From assembly GCF_017875645.1 (NCBI RefSeq), contig NZ_JAGGMR010000001.1:3720001-3784000 (forward strand): 64,000 nt of DNA, read 5' to 3'. Shown here piece by piece: positions 45,371 to 54,266 of the stretch. The stretch comes from Nocardia goodfellowii (GTDB lineage: Bacteria > Actinomycetota > Actinomycetes > Mycobacteriales > Mycobacteriaceae). The notes below the pieces were generated by a model. It saw only the letters and a program-made list of their open reading frames with translations. It did no database searches and was not told the DNA's origin. The position numbers and the translations under genes are program-made. Each line of letters starts with the position of its first letter. Within the stretch, counting starts at the first letter, position 1.

Positions 45371-45997
45371 TCACGCGGCTTGCGCGCGCTCCGCGTCGGT
45401 CCAGGCCGCGATCATGCGCGCCGTCATCCGGATGGCCTCCTGGCGCGCCTGGGCGTCGACCTCCAGTGCCGCGGACCGCAGCACCGCCGCGAAACAGGTG
45501 TTGATCAGGACAAAGGTCATTACGTCGTACTCGTGATCGTCGCCTGGACCGAGCAACTGGATCACCATCACCTTGACCAGCAGCCGTAGCCGCGGCTCGA
45601 ATTCGGGGATGCCGCTGCTGTAGAACTGCACGCCCTCGACCAGCGCGCGCACCAGCCGGGCCTGGGCCGCCAGTTCCTCGGCGAGCACTTCGAGAATGCC
45701 GGTCACCATCTCCAGCGTCGACCGATCCGAAAGGCCGAAAATCTGCTGGGTGAACCGTTGTTCGATGTTTTCCAGCAGCCGCCGCAGCAACTCCTCGACG
45801 ATGACGCCGCGGTCGGAAAAGTAGCGGTAGACGGTGCCGATGCTGACCCCGGCTTCGGCCGCGATGCGGTTGGTCGAGGTGTTGGCGATACCGCGTTCGC
45901 CGAACAGCGCCGCCGCGGTATCCAGAATGTGCTCCCGGGTTGCCTTCGCGCGTTCCTGGGCGGGACGACGCCGCTGACCCGAAGCTTTCGACGGCAT
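45371..45997 (-). CDS. TetR-family transcriptional regulator
   Basis: The product is a 208-residue repressor with a basic N-terminal arm (MPSKASGQRRRPAQERAKAT) and the helix-turn-helix TSTNRIAAEAGVSIGTVYRY then FSDRGVIVEELL. The effector domain contains long helices and ends DAERAQAA. The gene is divergent from an AarF-type kinase. Two matching palindromes in the 130-bp gap are probable operators, so it is expected to repress both genes. The ligand is unknown. Confidence 0.83.
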   Translation of the reverse strand: MPSKASGQRRRPAQERAKATREHILDTAAALFGERGIANTSTNRIAAEAGVSIGTVYRYFSDRGVIVEELLRRLLENIEQRFTQQIFGLSDRSTLEMVTGILEVLAEELAAQARLVRALVEGVQFYSSGIPEFEPRLRLLVKVMVIQLLGPGDDHEYDVMTFVLINTCFAAVLRSAALEVDAQARQEAIRMTARMIAAWTDAERAQAA

Positions 45998-46023
45998 CGA
46001 ATCCTCCTGCCGACTCGAGAAAA

Positions 46024-46095
46024 ATGAGCGGCGCTCAGCTTAGGCATGGTCCGCGCCGCCGCGTGGGCGAATTCCTGATCATGAGCCGCCCTCAT
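46024..46095. promoter_or_regulatory. Two matching TetR-type operators
   Basis: ATGAGCGGCGCTCAG (46024-46038) and ATGAGCCGCCCTCAT (46081-46095) share ATGAGC-S-GC-S-CTCA and lie 57 bp apart, between a TetR gene and a divergent kinase gene. Each is an inverted repeat. The duplication supports specific recognition by the adjacent TetR protein. Confidence 0.6.
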
Positions 46096-46127
46096 AGGGT
46101 GAAATGTGGTGGATCAACGGAGGTGTG

Positions 46128-47501
46128 ATGACCGGGCGAGTACCGAAGAGCAGGCTGGCGCGCGGCGGCAGGATCGGCGCGATGGTGGCGGGCCAGGCGA
46201 TTCGCGGCGTCGGAACACGCCTGTCGATGATCGGACGCCCGGAGCAGGCGCGCGAGCTGCTGGCCGAGCGATCCACGTTGCAGGCCGCACAACAGCTGGT
46301 CACCGTACTCGGCGGCCTCAAGGGCGCGGCGATGAAAGTCGGGCAGATGCTGTCGGTGCTCGACGTCGACCTGATGCCGGAATCGCACCGGGAGATGTTC
46401 CGGGTCAAGCTCGCCGAGCTCCGGGACCAAGCGCCGGAGGTGCCGTTCGCGGGGATGCGCAAGGTGATCGAGGATGATCTGGGCCCCTTGACACGGGTGT
46501 TCGCGGATTTCGACGAGACCGCGATCGCCGCGGCCTCGATCGGCCAGGTCTATCGGGCGCGGCTGCGCGACGGCCGCGAGGTCGCGGTGAAGGTGAAGTA
46601 TCCGGGCGTCGACGACGCCGTCGAGGCGGACATGCGCAATCTGGCGATGTTCAGCCGATTATGGAAGTCGGTGCTGCCCAGCGCGGCCGACAACGAGGTG
46701 CTCGACGAGATCTCCCGCAGTATCGGCAGCGAACTCGACTACGAGCGCGAAGCCCGGACCCAGCATCGCATCGCCGAGCGCTACCGCGGCCATCCGTTCA
46801 GCACGGTCCCGGACGCGATCGAGGAACTGTGCCGTCCGCACGTGCTGGTGACGGAATACATCGCGGGACAGTCTTTCAAGGAGATCCGGAAGCTACCGGC
46901 CGCTGACCGGGACCGGATCGGGGAACTGGTGTACCGCTTCTATGTCGGGTCGATGTTCTCCGACTACGAATTCTGTGGCGACCCGCATCCCGGCAATATC
47001 CTGTTCGCCGATGACGGCCGGGTCGGCTTCGTGGATTTCGGGCTCTACAGCCACATGGAACCCGAGCACGTCGAACTCGAGCGTGAATGTCTGCTCGCCG
47101 CAGGCGAATACCGCGCCCAGGACCTGTACGACGCCTGGGTCGGGCGCGGCATCCTCGACCCGGAATCCGAGGTCTCCGAACAGGAAGTCCTGGACTACGT
47201 GTGGGCCGCGGCGGGCTGGCACCTGCTCGACGAGGAGATCACCATCACCCCCGAACTCGCCACCGGAGCGGTGATCATGGCCGTGGATCCGCGGGCGGCC
47301 GAGTTCAAAGGCATGCGCACCCAACGCCTTCCACCCGAGCACGTCTTCTCGCGCCGCACGGACCTGTTCACCTTCGCCGCCCTCGGCCAGCTGCACACCA
47401 CCAACAACTGGCACCGCATCGCCCGCGAATGGCTGTACCGGGAACCGCCGTCCACCGAGATCGGGCGCGCGGTGGCCGCGTGGCAGCAGGCACGGCACTG
47501 A
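46128..47501 (+). CDS. ABC1/AarF (UbiB-family) protein kinase-like protein
   Basis: The product is a 457-residue atypical kinase-fold protein. The KxGQ motif of the UbiB family is in LKGAAMKVGQMLSVLDVDLM, the ATP-binding Lys in VAVKVKYPGV, and the catalytic-loop and metal motifs are CGDPHPGNILF and VGFVDFGLYS. Members support quinone or lipid metabolism and have ATPase activity. Actinobacteria have many paralogues. ATG at 46128 follows GGAGG. It is divergent from and probably controlled by the TetR gene. It ends 1 bp from the convergent oxidase gene. Confidence 0.83.
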   Translation: MTGRVPKSRLARGGRIGAMVAGQAIRGVGTRLSMIGRPEQARELLAERSTLQAAQQLVTVLGGLKGAAMKVGQMLSVLDVDLMPESHREMFRVKLAELRDQAPEVPFAGMRKVIEDDLGPLTRVFADFDETAIAAASIGQVYRARLRDGREVAVKVKYPGVDDAVEADMRNLAMFSRLWKSVLPSAADNEVLDEISRSIGSELDYEREARTQHRIAERYRGHPFSTVPDAIEELCRPHVLVTEYIAGQSFKEIRKLPAADRDRIGELVYRFYVGSMFSDYEFCGDPHPGNILFADDGRVGFVDFGLYSHMEPEHVELERECLLAAGEYRAQDLYDAWVGRGILDPESEVSEQEVLDYVWAAAGWHLLDEEITITPELATGAVIMAVDPRAAEFKGMRTQRLPPEHVFSRRTDLFTFAALGQLHTTNNWHRIAREWLYREPPSTEIGRAVAAWQQARH

Positions 47502-48989
47502 TCATCCGTGCCCGCCGTGGGACATCGGCATCGGAACGGGTTGCTGACCAGGCCCGAGCACGAGGAACTGGCCCATCATGCCGCGATCTTCGTGCAGCAG
47601 CAGGTGGCAGTGATACATGTAGGGATAGGTCGGGTCGGTGTGCTCGGAGAACCGCATGACCAGGGTGTAGGTGGAGCCGGGTCTGGTGTAGACGGTGTCC
47701 TTCCAACCGGCGAGTACCGGTGGCGGTGCCGCGCCGTCGATGTCGGTGATCCGGAACTGGACGTCGTGCACGTGGAAGTTGTGCGGCCAGTTGTCGGCAT
47801 TGCGTACGGTCCATACCTCCGTGCTGCCGGCCGCGACGGTGAAGTCGATGCGGTTCATGTCCATCCGGGCGTGGTTGATCTGGAACCATTGCAGGTCGAA
47901 GCGTCGGTGGGCGACCGCGGCCGCGGTCGGAATCGCCGCACCGGGGATCAGCGCGTCCGGCACGGCGGCGGCGTCGGCGACCGACGTAGTGCCGCGTAAC
48001 TCCAGAATGTCGAAGCTGTCGTCGAAGCCGAACTCGCGAGCTTCGGCGACGTCGATGTCGCCACGATTCTCGATCGGCAGCGCCCGCAGCATGACTGTGT
48101 CACCGGCCCGGATCGGCACCACGATCTCGGCTCGCTCACCCGGGCTGAGCTGAATCCGGTTGAGCGATAACGGCTTCGGTAGCAATCCTCCATCGGTGCC
48201 GATGACCTGGAATTGCCGGTTGTCGGCGAAGCCTAGGTGGTAGAGCCGTCCCGAGAATCCATTGAGCAGGCGCAACCGGATTCGGGACGTGCGTGCCCGA
48301 AGATAAGCCCCCGCAATGCCGTTCGTGATGACGGTGTCGCCGAGCAGGCCGATATCGGTCGGGGCGGCTTCGTCGAGGGCACCGTCCGCGGTGAATCGCC
48401 GGTCCTGGATGACCAGCGGGATATCGTCCACCCCATAGTCTTTCGGCAGATCGAGTCGGTCCGCGGCGTCGTCGTCGACCAGGAAGAATCCGGACAAGCC
48501 GCGATAGACGTGTTTCTCGGTGCCGCCGTGTGGATGCGGGTGGTACCACAGGCTGGCCGCCGGTTGATCGATGGTCCACGAGGGGGCCCAGGTGCCGCCG
48601 GGGGCGATCGTCTGATGCGGCCCGCCGTCCATCCGGGCGGGCACCCGCATACCGTGCCAGTGCAGCGTGCTCGGTTCGGGCAGGTCGTTGCGCACCTCGA
48701 TCGCGACCGCCTCGCCGCGCCGGGCGCGGAGCGTCGGGCCGAGGTGCGGCCCGTTCACGCCCCATGTGGGCGTGTGCTTGCCGGGCAGGATTTCGGCCGC
48801 GCCCGGTGCCATCGTGAGCCGGAACCGGCGCACACCGTCCGCGTCGACGGTCGAGTCGGCCAGCGGTGGGATCGGTAGCGGCCGCGGTCCCGGCACGGGA
48901 GCGTCCGAGCGGCCGAGGGCGCAGCCGGTGCCGAGGACGATCGGCGTGGCCGCGAGCCCGGCCAGAAACCCCCTTCGCGAAAAAGTCAT
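47502..48989 (-). CDS. Tat-exported multicopper oxidase, predicted lipoprotein
   Basis: The product is a 495-residue copper oxidase (CueO/MmcO-like) acting outside the membrane, where it probably oxidises Cu(I) or phenols. The N-terminus has a twin-arginine motif SRRGFLAG and a lipobox ending at Cys23 (VLGTGC). The copper ligands are complete: HWHGMRV, WYHPHPHGG, HNFHVHDVQF and YHCHLLLHEDRGMM with an axial Met. The His/Met-rich tail PMPMSHGGHG may bind copper. It resembles mycobacterial MmcO in its lipoprotein architecture. No copper-responsive operator was recognised upstream. Confidence 0.87.
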   Translation of the reverse strand: MTFSRRGFLAGLAATPIVLGTGCALGRSDAPVPGPRPLPIPPLADSTVDADGVRRFRLTMAPGAAEILPGKHTPTWGVNGPHLGPTLRARRGEAVAIEVRNDLPEPSTLHWHGMRVPARMDGGPHQTIAPGGTWAPSWTIDQPAASLWYHPHPHGGTEKHVYRGLSGFFLVDDDAADRLDLPKDYGVDDIPLVIQDRRFTADGALDEAAPTDIGLLGDTVITNGIAGAYLRARTSRIRLRLLNGFSGRLYHLGFADNRQFQVIGTDGGLLPKPLSLNRIQLSPGERAEIVVPIRAGDTVMLRALPIENRGDIDVAEAREFGFDDSFDILELRGTTSVADAAAVPDALIPGAAIPTAAAVAHRRFDLQWFQINHARMDMNRIDFTVAAGSTEVWTVRNADNWPHNFHVHDVQFRITDIDGAAPPPVLAGWKDTVYTRPGSTYTLVMRFSEHTDPTYPYMYHCHLLLHEDRGMMGQFLVLGPGQQPVPMPMSHGGHG

Positions 48990-49165
48990 ATCGAAATCCT
49001 GGTCGGCGGCGGTCTGCGTCTCCTCCGCCCGCGGGCCGCTGTTTCGCGGCGAGACGGTCCTGCCACCGGCCCTTGCCGCGATGCTTGCTGTGTGGTAACC
49101 GATAGCTCGCCGTCTCCTGCCGGGGGAGGAGGCGGCGGACCGATAACGTCCCCTACCGTGGATCG

Positions 49166-50338
49166 GTGACCGAAACCGTCCCGCGCCGTGACCAGTGGCT
49201 GCTGCTGCGCTGCGTCCCCCTGGCGTTGGTCCCGCTGCTCCTGCTCGCGAGCACCTTCCCCGGCCAATACCGGGTGCCGATGAGTTACTGGCTGCTCTCG
49301 ATGACGGCGGCGGCGCTGCTCGTGCTCGGCGTCCGGTGGCCGCTCGCGGTCTCGGTGGCGCTGTCCGCGCTGGCGATACCGATGTTCCTGGCCGACGCGT
49401 GGGGATTGTCGGGTCTGGTGCCCTACCTCGGTGCCGTCGCGCTCACCGACGCGGTGATGCGCACCCACCATCGCGGCGCGGTGGCGCTGGCCGCGGCGTG
49501 CTGGGCCGCTTCGCTGCTGATCGGACTCTGGTTCGACCACATGCCGTTCTGGCGCGCGGCGACCGCCGTCGAGACCGTCGCCTATGCCGGACTGCCGCTG
49601 CTGCTGGGGTTGTATCTGCGCGCCCAGCGCGATCTGGCCGAGAAGTTTCGCCTGGAGGCCCTTGCCGCCGAAGCGCGCCGGGCGGAGGCGGAATCGCACA
49701 CCCGCGCCGCCGAACGCAGCGCGCTGGCCCGGGAGCTGCACGATCTGGTGGCGCACCACATGGCCTCGATCGTGTTGCGGGTGGAGGTGGCCCGGCACGT
49801 GCTGGCCGATCCCGATCCCCGCGTGAGCTCGGTGCTCGACGATGTCCACGGGGCGGCCGCGGATTCGCTGGCCGACATCCGGCGGCTGCTGGTGGCGTTG
49901 CGCGATCCCGACCTCGGCGCGGTCGCGCTGGTGGAGTCCGAGACGCTGGGTCGTGAGGTCGCCGCGGCGGTGGAGCGGGCACGGGCCGCGGGGTTCGTCA
50001 TCGACGCGGACCTCCTCGCCGACCCGTCCGGGCTCGACGCGGTCGGGCGGCTGACGCTGCTGCGGATCGTGCAGGAGTCACTCACCAACGTGATGAAGCA
50101 CGCCGACCGTGCGCTACCGGTCGCGGTGACGGTGGCGCGCGGCGACGGCGGCATCACGGTGCGGATCGGCAGCGGCGGTCGCGGCGTGCCGCCGAACCCC
50201 TTGGGGCACGGCATCATCGGGATTCGCGAGCGCGTCGATATCGCGGGCGGTCTGGTCCAAGCGGGCCCGGCGCCGGACGGCTGGATCGTCGAAGCCTGGT
50301 TGCCCGCGACCGCCACCCGGGAGTTGACGCCGCGATGA
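49166..50338 (+). CDS. Two-component sensor histidine kinase (NarL-type partner)
   Basis: The product is a 390-residue membrane kinase. The first 150 residues hold about five transmembrane helices with no separate sensor domain, suggesting intramembrane sensing. The HisKA_3 dimerisation helix has phospho-acceptor His192 in ARELHDLVAHHMASIVLRVE. The ATPase domain has LLRIVQESLTNVMKHADRAL (N box) and GHGIIGIRERVDIAGG (G box). The canonical DxGxG is weakly kept as RIGSGGRG. GTG at 49166 overlaps no other gene. The stop overlaps the regulator gene (ATGA). Confidence 0.82.
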   Translation: MTETVPRRDQWLLLRCVPLALVPLLLLASTFPGQYRVPMSYWLLSMTAAALLVLGVRWPLAVSVALSALAIPMFLADAWGLSGLVPYLGAVALTDAVMRTHHRGAVALAAACWAASLLIGLWFDHMPFWRAATAVETVAYAGLPLLLGLYLRAQRDLAEKFRLEALAAEARRAEAESHTRAAERSALARELHDLVAHHMASIVLRVEVARHVLADPDPRVSSVLDDVHGAAADSLADIRRLLVALRDPDLGAVALVESETLGREVAAAVERARAAGFVIDADLLADPSGLDAVGRLTLLRIVQESLTNVMKHADRALPVAVTVARGDGGITVRIGSGGRGVPPNPLGHGIIGIRERVDIAGGLVQAGPAPDGWIVEAWLPATATRELTPR

Positions 50339-50976
50339 TCACGGTGCTGCTGGTCGACGATCAACGCCTGATCCGCACCGGCCTGCGGATGCTGCTCGAA
50401 TCCACCGCCGATATGCGGGTCGTCGGGGAGGCCGCCGACGGTGTCGAGGCGGTGCGGCTGTGCGCGGAATCGGCTCCCGCTCTGATCCTGATGGATCTGC
50501 GGATGCCCGGTATGGACGGCGTGGCGGCGACTCGCCAGATAGTCGGATCAGGTTCCGCGGCAAAGGTATTGGTGCTGACCACCTTCGACGACGACGAGCA
50601 CCTCTATCCCGCGCTGGCCGCGGGCGCGGCGGGCTTCCTGGTCAAGGACACCGCCGCCGCCGACCTGCTCAGCGCCATCCGGCGCACCATCGACGGCGAC
50701 ATGCCCTTCTCGCCCGCGCTGGTGCCCAGACTCGTCGGCCGCGCCCTGGCCGGCACGCCGGAAGCCGCACCCGACACTGTCGCGATCACTCCCCGCGAGC
50801 GGGAGGTGCTCGCCCTGGTCGGCACGGGCGCGAGCAATCAGGAGATCGCCGACCGCCTGCACCTGGGCGTCACCACCGTGAAGACCCACGTGGCCAACCT
50901 GATGGACAAAACCGGCTGTGACAACCGGGTCCGCCTGGCGGTCTACGCACACCGCCGCGGCGCGGACACCGGCTAG
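50335..50976 (+). CDS. NarL/LuxR-type response regulator
   Basis: The product is a 213-residue regulator. The receiver domain has phospho-acceptor Asp54 in LILMDLRMPGMDGVAATRQI, the acidic pair in LLVDDQRL, and Lys in FLVKDTAAAD. The C-terminal LuxR helix-turn-helix is ITPREREVLALVGTGASNQE then IADRLHLGVTTVKTHVANLM. It is translationally coupled with the kinase by an ATGA overlap. Its stop codon lies inside the KstR box of the next gene. Targets are unknown. Confidence 0.87.
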   Translation: MITVLLVDDQRLIRTGLRMLLESTADMRVVGEAADGVEAVRLCAESAPALILMDLRMPGMDGVAATRQIVGSGSAAKVLVLTTFDDDEHLYPALAAGAAGFLVKDTAAADLLSAIRRTIDGDMPFSPALVPRLVGRALAGTPEAAPDTVAITPREREVLALVGTGASNQEIADRLHLGVTTVKTHVANLMDKTGCDNRVRLAVYAHRRGADTG

Positions 50977-50987
50977 AACGTGTTCTA
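50974..50987 (+). promoter_or_regulatory. Perfect KstR-type operator
   Basis: TAGAACGTGTTCTA is a perfect palindrome and matches the KstR consensus TNNAACNNGTTNNA at every fixed position. It lies about 42 bp upstream of the acyl-CoA dehydrogenase start and overlaps the stop codon of the response-regulator gene. It marks the dehydrogenase as a likely member of the steroid-catabolic regulon. Confidence 0.75.
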
Positions 50988-51028
50988 ATCGAGGGCACCG
51001 TTCCGGCGATCCCGTGGGAGTTTGCACG

Positions 51029-52267
51029 ATGTACCAGTGGTCCGACACCGACCTGATGTTCCGCGACGCCCTGCGCGGGTTCATCGACAAAGAGGTCAAG
51101 CCGCACGTCGAGCAGCTGGAGAGCGGTGAGCTGCCGCCGTTCGACATCATCCGCAAGCTCTACGCCGCCTTCGGCATGGACGAGATGGCCCGCGAGAGCC
51201 TGGCGAAAGCGATCGCGCGCGCGGAAGCGGAGGAGCGCGGCGAAACGCCCGTGGCCGCGGCGAAGTCCGGCTTCAGCGGGGCGGGCAGTATGGGCGTGAT
51301 CCTCAACAGTGAGCTCGCCGGCGTCAGCCTCGGACTCGTCGCGTCGATGGGTGTTTCGCTGGGCTTGACGGTCGGCACCATCCGCAGTCGCGGCACGCTG
51401 GCGCAGCGCAAGCGCTGGCTGCCGGAACTGGTCACCTTCGAGAAGGTCGGCGCCTGGGCGATCACCGAACCCGACTCCGGCTCGGACGCGTTCGGCGGTA
51501 TGAAGTCCTACGTGCGCCGCGACGGCGAAGACTACATTCTCAACGGGCAGAAGACCTTCATCACCAACGGACCCTACGCCGATGTCACCGTCGTCTACGC
51601 CAAGCTGGACGAGGGCGACGCCGCCGTCGACCGCCGCGATCGGAAGGTGCTCAGTTTCGTCCTGGACCGCGGGATGCCCGGCTTCACTCAGGGTAAGCCG
51701 TTCAAGAAGATGGGCATGAATTCCTCGCCGACCGGCGAACTGTTCTTCGACAACGTCCGCATCGGCAAGGACCGGCTGCTCGGCGAAACCGAGAACCCGG
51801 CCAAAGGCGACGGAAAGGACAGTGCGAAAGAATCTTTCGCCGCCGAGCGCATCGGCATCGCCTCGCTGGCGCTGGGCATCATCAACGAATGCCACCGCCT
51901 CTGCGTCGAGTACGCCAAATCGCGCAAGCTGTGGGGCCGGGAAATCGCCCAGTTCCAGCTCATCCAGCTCAAGCTCGCCGAGATGGAGATCGCCCGAATC
52001 AATGTGCAGAACATGGTCTTCAACGCCATCGAACGCACCGCGGCCGGCGAGCAGGTCTCCCTGGCCGAGGCTTCGGCCATGAAGCTGTACTCCTCGCGCG
52101 CCGCCACCGAGGTGGCCATGGAAGCCGTGCAGCTGTTCGGCGGCAACGGCTACATGCGCGAGTACAAAGTGGAACAGCTCGCGCGCGACGCGAAGTCGCT
52201 GATGATCTACGCGGGCAGCAACGAAATCCAGGTCACCCATATCGCCAAGGGCTTGCTGGGGGCGTGA
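51029..52267 (+). CDS. Acyl-CoA dehydrogenase, probably KstR-controlled
   Basis: The product is a 412-residue FAD enzyme. The middle domain has KVGAWAITEPDSGSDAFGGM and GQKTFITNGPYADV. The C-terminal domain has QLFGGNGYMREYKVEQLARD and AGSNEIQVTHIAKGL. The first 100 residues differ from typical FadE proteins (MYQWSDTDLMFRDALRGFID, then an insert rich in Ala and Glu, RAEAEERGETPVAAAKSGFS), so it is a distinct subgroup. GGGAG lies 8 nt before the ATG. A perfect KstR box upstream points to oxidation of a steroid-derived acyl-CoA. A 28-bp perfect hairpin terminates it. Confidence 0.87.
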   Translation: MYQWSDTDLMFRDALRGFIDKEVKPHVEQLESGELPPFDIIRKLYAAFGMDEMARESLAKAIARAEAEERGETPVAAAKSGFSGAGSMGVILNSELAGVSLGLVASMGVSLGLTVGTIRSRGTLAQRKRWLPELVTFEKVGAWAITEPDSGSDAFGGMKSYVRRDGEDYILNGQKTFITNGPYADVTVVYAKLDEGDAAVDRRDRKVLSFVLDRGMPGFTQGKPFKKMGMNSSPTGELFFDNVRIGKDRLLGETENPAKGDGKDSAKESFAAERIGIASLALGIINECHRLCVEYAKSRKLWGREIAQFQLIQLKLAEMEIARINVQNMVFNAIERTAAGEQVSLAEASAMKLYSSRAATEVAMEAVQLFGGNGYMREYKVEQLARDAKSLMIYAGSNEIQVTHIAKGLLGA

Positions 52268-52275
52268 TCCGGGCA

Positions 52276-52303
52276 GCGGCCGCGGGCTCGAGCCCGCGGC
52301 CGC
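52276..52303. terminator. Bidirectional hairpin terminator
   Basis: A perfect 13-bp stem (GCGGCCGCGGGCT with its complement) with a 2-base centre lies between the convergent acyl-CoA dehydrogenase and CocE-like genes, 8 bp from either stop codon. It can end both transcripts. Confidence 0.8.
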
Positions 52304-52311
52304 ACCGACGG

Positions 52312-53946
52312 CTAGGCGTCCATCGGGACGTCCACATAGGCCGGACCGTGCTTGTCCGAGAGCGTGACGGTGCCGCCCGTGTCGGGTTGGTCGGGATAGA
52401 AGTAGAGCAGGTCCCGGGCGTCGACGACGAGGACCAGTTTGTGGCCGATCGGAATGTGATAATCGGTGGCTTGCAGGCGCATTCGGACCTCGGCCGGTTG
52501 ACCCGCCTCCTGGTTGTGGACGGTGCCGGCGGCGTGGGTGATGATCCGCATGGCGCCGGTGAAGGCGTTCAGGTCGAAGAGGTAGGCGATGACGGTGACT
52601 TCGCGGCCGGAGGGTGTGACCGTCAGCCCGATTTCGGGCGTGCCGGCGATATGCTGCGGCCGCGCGAATCGCGCGGTGTTCCAGACGGCGGCGGCCGTGC
52701 GGTCGACCTCGGGGAGTTGCTGCCGAACGGGCATCAGCAGTCGTTCCCGGAATCCGTCCATGACCAGCGCGGTCACGGCCTGGACCTGTGCGCCGGCGGC
52801 GTCGAACTGCTGGCTGAATTCGGACGGGGCTTCCGAAGTCAAGGTGCCGTCGGACGATTGACCCGTCGGCGCCGTCAGGTAGAAGCGTCGCACGGCGCGT
52901 GACCAGGAACTCAAATCCGCGGCGGCGGCGTTGCCGAAGCTGTGCATGGTCTCGGTGTGCACGACGCCGTCCCGGTCGATGCCGTTGTCTACGCCGAGCA
53001 AGTAGCGGTCGAACCAGTCGTAGGCGGCTTCGGTGGTGCGAGTGTGCACCCCGAGCAACAGGCCCGGCACCTCCACCGCCCCATGGTCGCCTATGGCGAG
53101 GTCCAGGCGTTTCGGTCCGGGATACCGCTCGAAGAATTCCAGCAACTGGTTCTGCGGGAAGATCGTTTCGTGCCAGAAGCTGGTGAAGAAGGTGGGCACG
53201 GGGCGCAGTTCGGGCAGCAGGGCGGGGGAGCGGTGGCTCGCGTACTCCAGGACCGGCTCGATATTGTTCGCCCGGAATTCCTCGAGCACCTTTTCCAGCC
53301 CGACGCTGGGACGGTCGCTGATCGCGGCCAGTGCTTCCGCGGCCGCCGTATGGCGGGTGCCGTTGTCATAGAGCGCCTCGCCCAGGTCGGCCCAGGTGCT
53401 CAGTGCGACAACAGCTTTCACGCGCTCATCGGCGTGCGCGACGAGCTGGCTGATGCCGGAACCGTAGGAGATGCCCGCCATGCCGATCCGCTGCGAGTCC
53501 GCGTTCAATTGCTCGTGCTCCAGCGCCCAGTCGATAACGCAGCTGCCGTCCCGGACGTCTTCTTCCCCGGCGACGGTCAGCTTCCCCTCGGAACCGGGCA
53601 GGCCGCGTTCGGTGTATGCCACCACCGCGTAACCGCGCATCAACAGCCGAATGATCGCCCCGGAGTACATCTTCCATCCGGCCGGATCCAGGCCGGCCGG
53701 CAGGACGATCAGCGGATGCGGGCCGCCGGTGCGCGGCCACGCGGCAATGCCGTCGAGCAGGACGCCGTCACCGGGGATCAGCGCTTTGCCCAGGACGCTG
53801 TGCGCCCGCACGGCGGCGACGTCCTCGGCGACATAGTCGGGAACACCGGTGGCCGTGCCGGTCAGCAACCCGTTCGCCACGGCCTCGACGAGGGCTTCCT
53901 GATCGGGGGCCAGCAAACGCACTTGATTCGAACGCGCAGGGGACAT
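52312..53946 (-). CDS. CocE/NonD-type (X-Pro dipeptidyl-peptidase-like S15) hydrolase
   Basis: The product is a 544-residue serine hydrolase. The catalytic alpha/beta domain has Ser160 in GMAGISYGSGISQLV and the later acid/His region AIGDHGAVEVPGL. The C-terminal 200 residues form a jelly-roll as in PepX_C (ITHAAGTVHNQEAGQPAEVR, YHIPIGHKLVLVVDARD). There is no signal peptide. It probably cleaves an ester or amide, with substrate unknown. GAAAGGA precedes the ATG at 53946, and a small perfect hairpin sits directly upstream of that ribosome binding site. Confidence 0.77.
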   Translation of the reverse strand: MSPARSNQVRLLAPDQEALVEAVANGLLTGTATGVPDYVAEDVAAVRAHSVLGKALIPGDGVLLDGIAAWPRTGGPHPLIVLPAGLDPAGWKMYSGAIIRLLMRGYAVVAYTERGLPGSEGKLTVAGEEDVRDGSCVIDWALEHEQLNADSQRIGMAGISYGSGISQLVAHADERVKAVVALSTWADLGEALYDNGTRHTAAAEALAAISDRPSVGLEKVLEEFRANNIEPVLEYASHRSPALLPELRPVPTFFTSFWHETIFPQNQLLEFFERYPGPKRLDLAIGDHGAVEVPGLLLGVHTRTTEAAYDWFDRYLLGVDNGIDRDGVVHTETMHSFGNAAAADLSSWSRAVRRFYLTAPTGQSSDGTLTSEAPSEFSQQFDAAGAQVQAVTALVMDGFRERLLMPVRQQLPEVDRTAAAVWNTARFARPQHIAGTPEIGLTVTPSGREVTVIAYLFDLNAFTGAMRIITHAAGTVHNQEAGQPAEVRMRLQATDYHIPIGHKLVLVVDARDLLYFYPDQPDTGGTVTLSDKHGPAYVDVPMDA

Positions 53947-54266
53947 GTTCGTATCCTTTCGAGACCGGCTTCGGTCTCTGCGGCGAGCAGTGAATCCGCG
54001 AACAACGTTGGCGCGGAGGGGATTCCGTCAAAACGGCAAGGGTGAATCACGCCGGCGAATGCGGTGGCGGCGCTCGTGATGATCGAAATGAGTTCGAACA
54101 CAACGGCTTTGATGAAAGATTACCGCCTTGTTTCCGCAGCCGATGCGAATTCGGATTCGATACCGGAAGTCGGGTTTTACCGCCGGCGTTCGGATTCGCC
54201 GGACGTGCGACCGGACCGCCGGGATAATCGGATCTTCGGGGATTTCCCGGTCGAGAGGAGACCACG
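53947..54266. other. 320-bp divergent intergenic region
   Basis: No supported gene is present. It holds the hairpin next to the CocE leader (53961-53978) and the leader of the LLM oxidoreductase gene, ending GAGAGGAG. Local AT-richer stretches around 54100-54160 may contain the divergent promoters, but I recognise no known operator. Confidence 0.5.
53961..53978 (-). promoter_or_regulatory. Hairpin directly upstream of the CocE-gene ribosome binding site
   Basis: GAGACCG and CGGTCTC pair perfectly around GCTT and end next to GAAAGGA. It could be a repressor operator or an RNA hairpin that affects translation initiation or mRNA stability. Confidence 0.45.
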
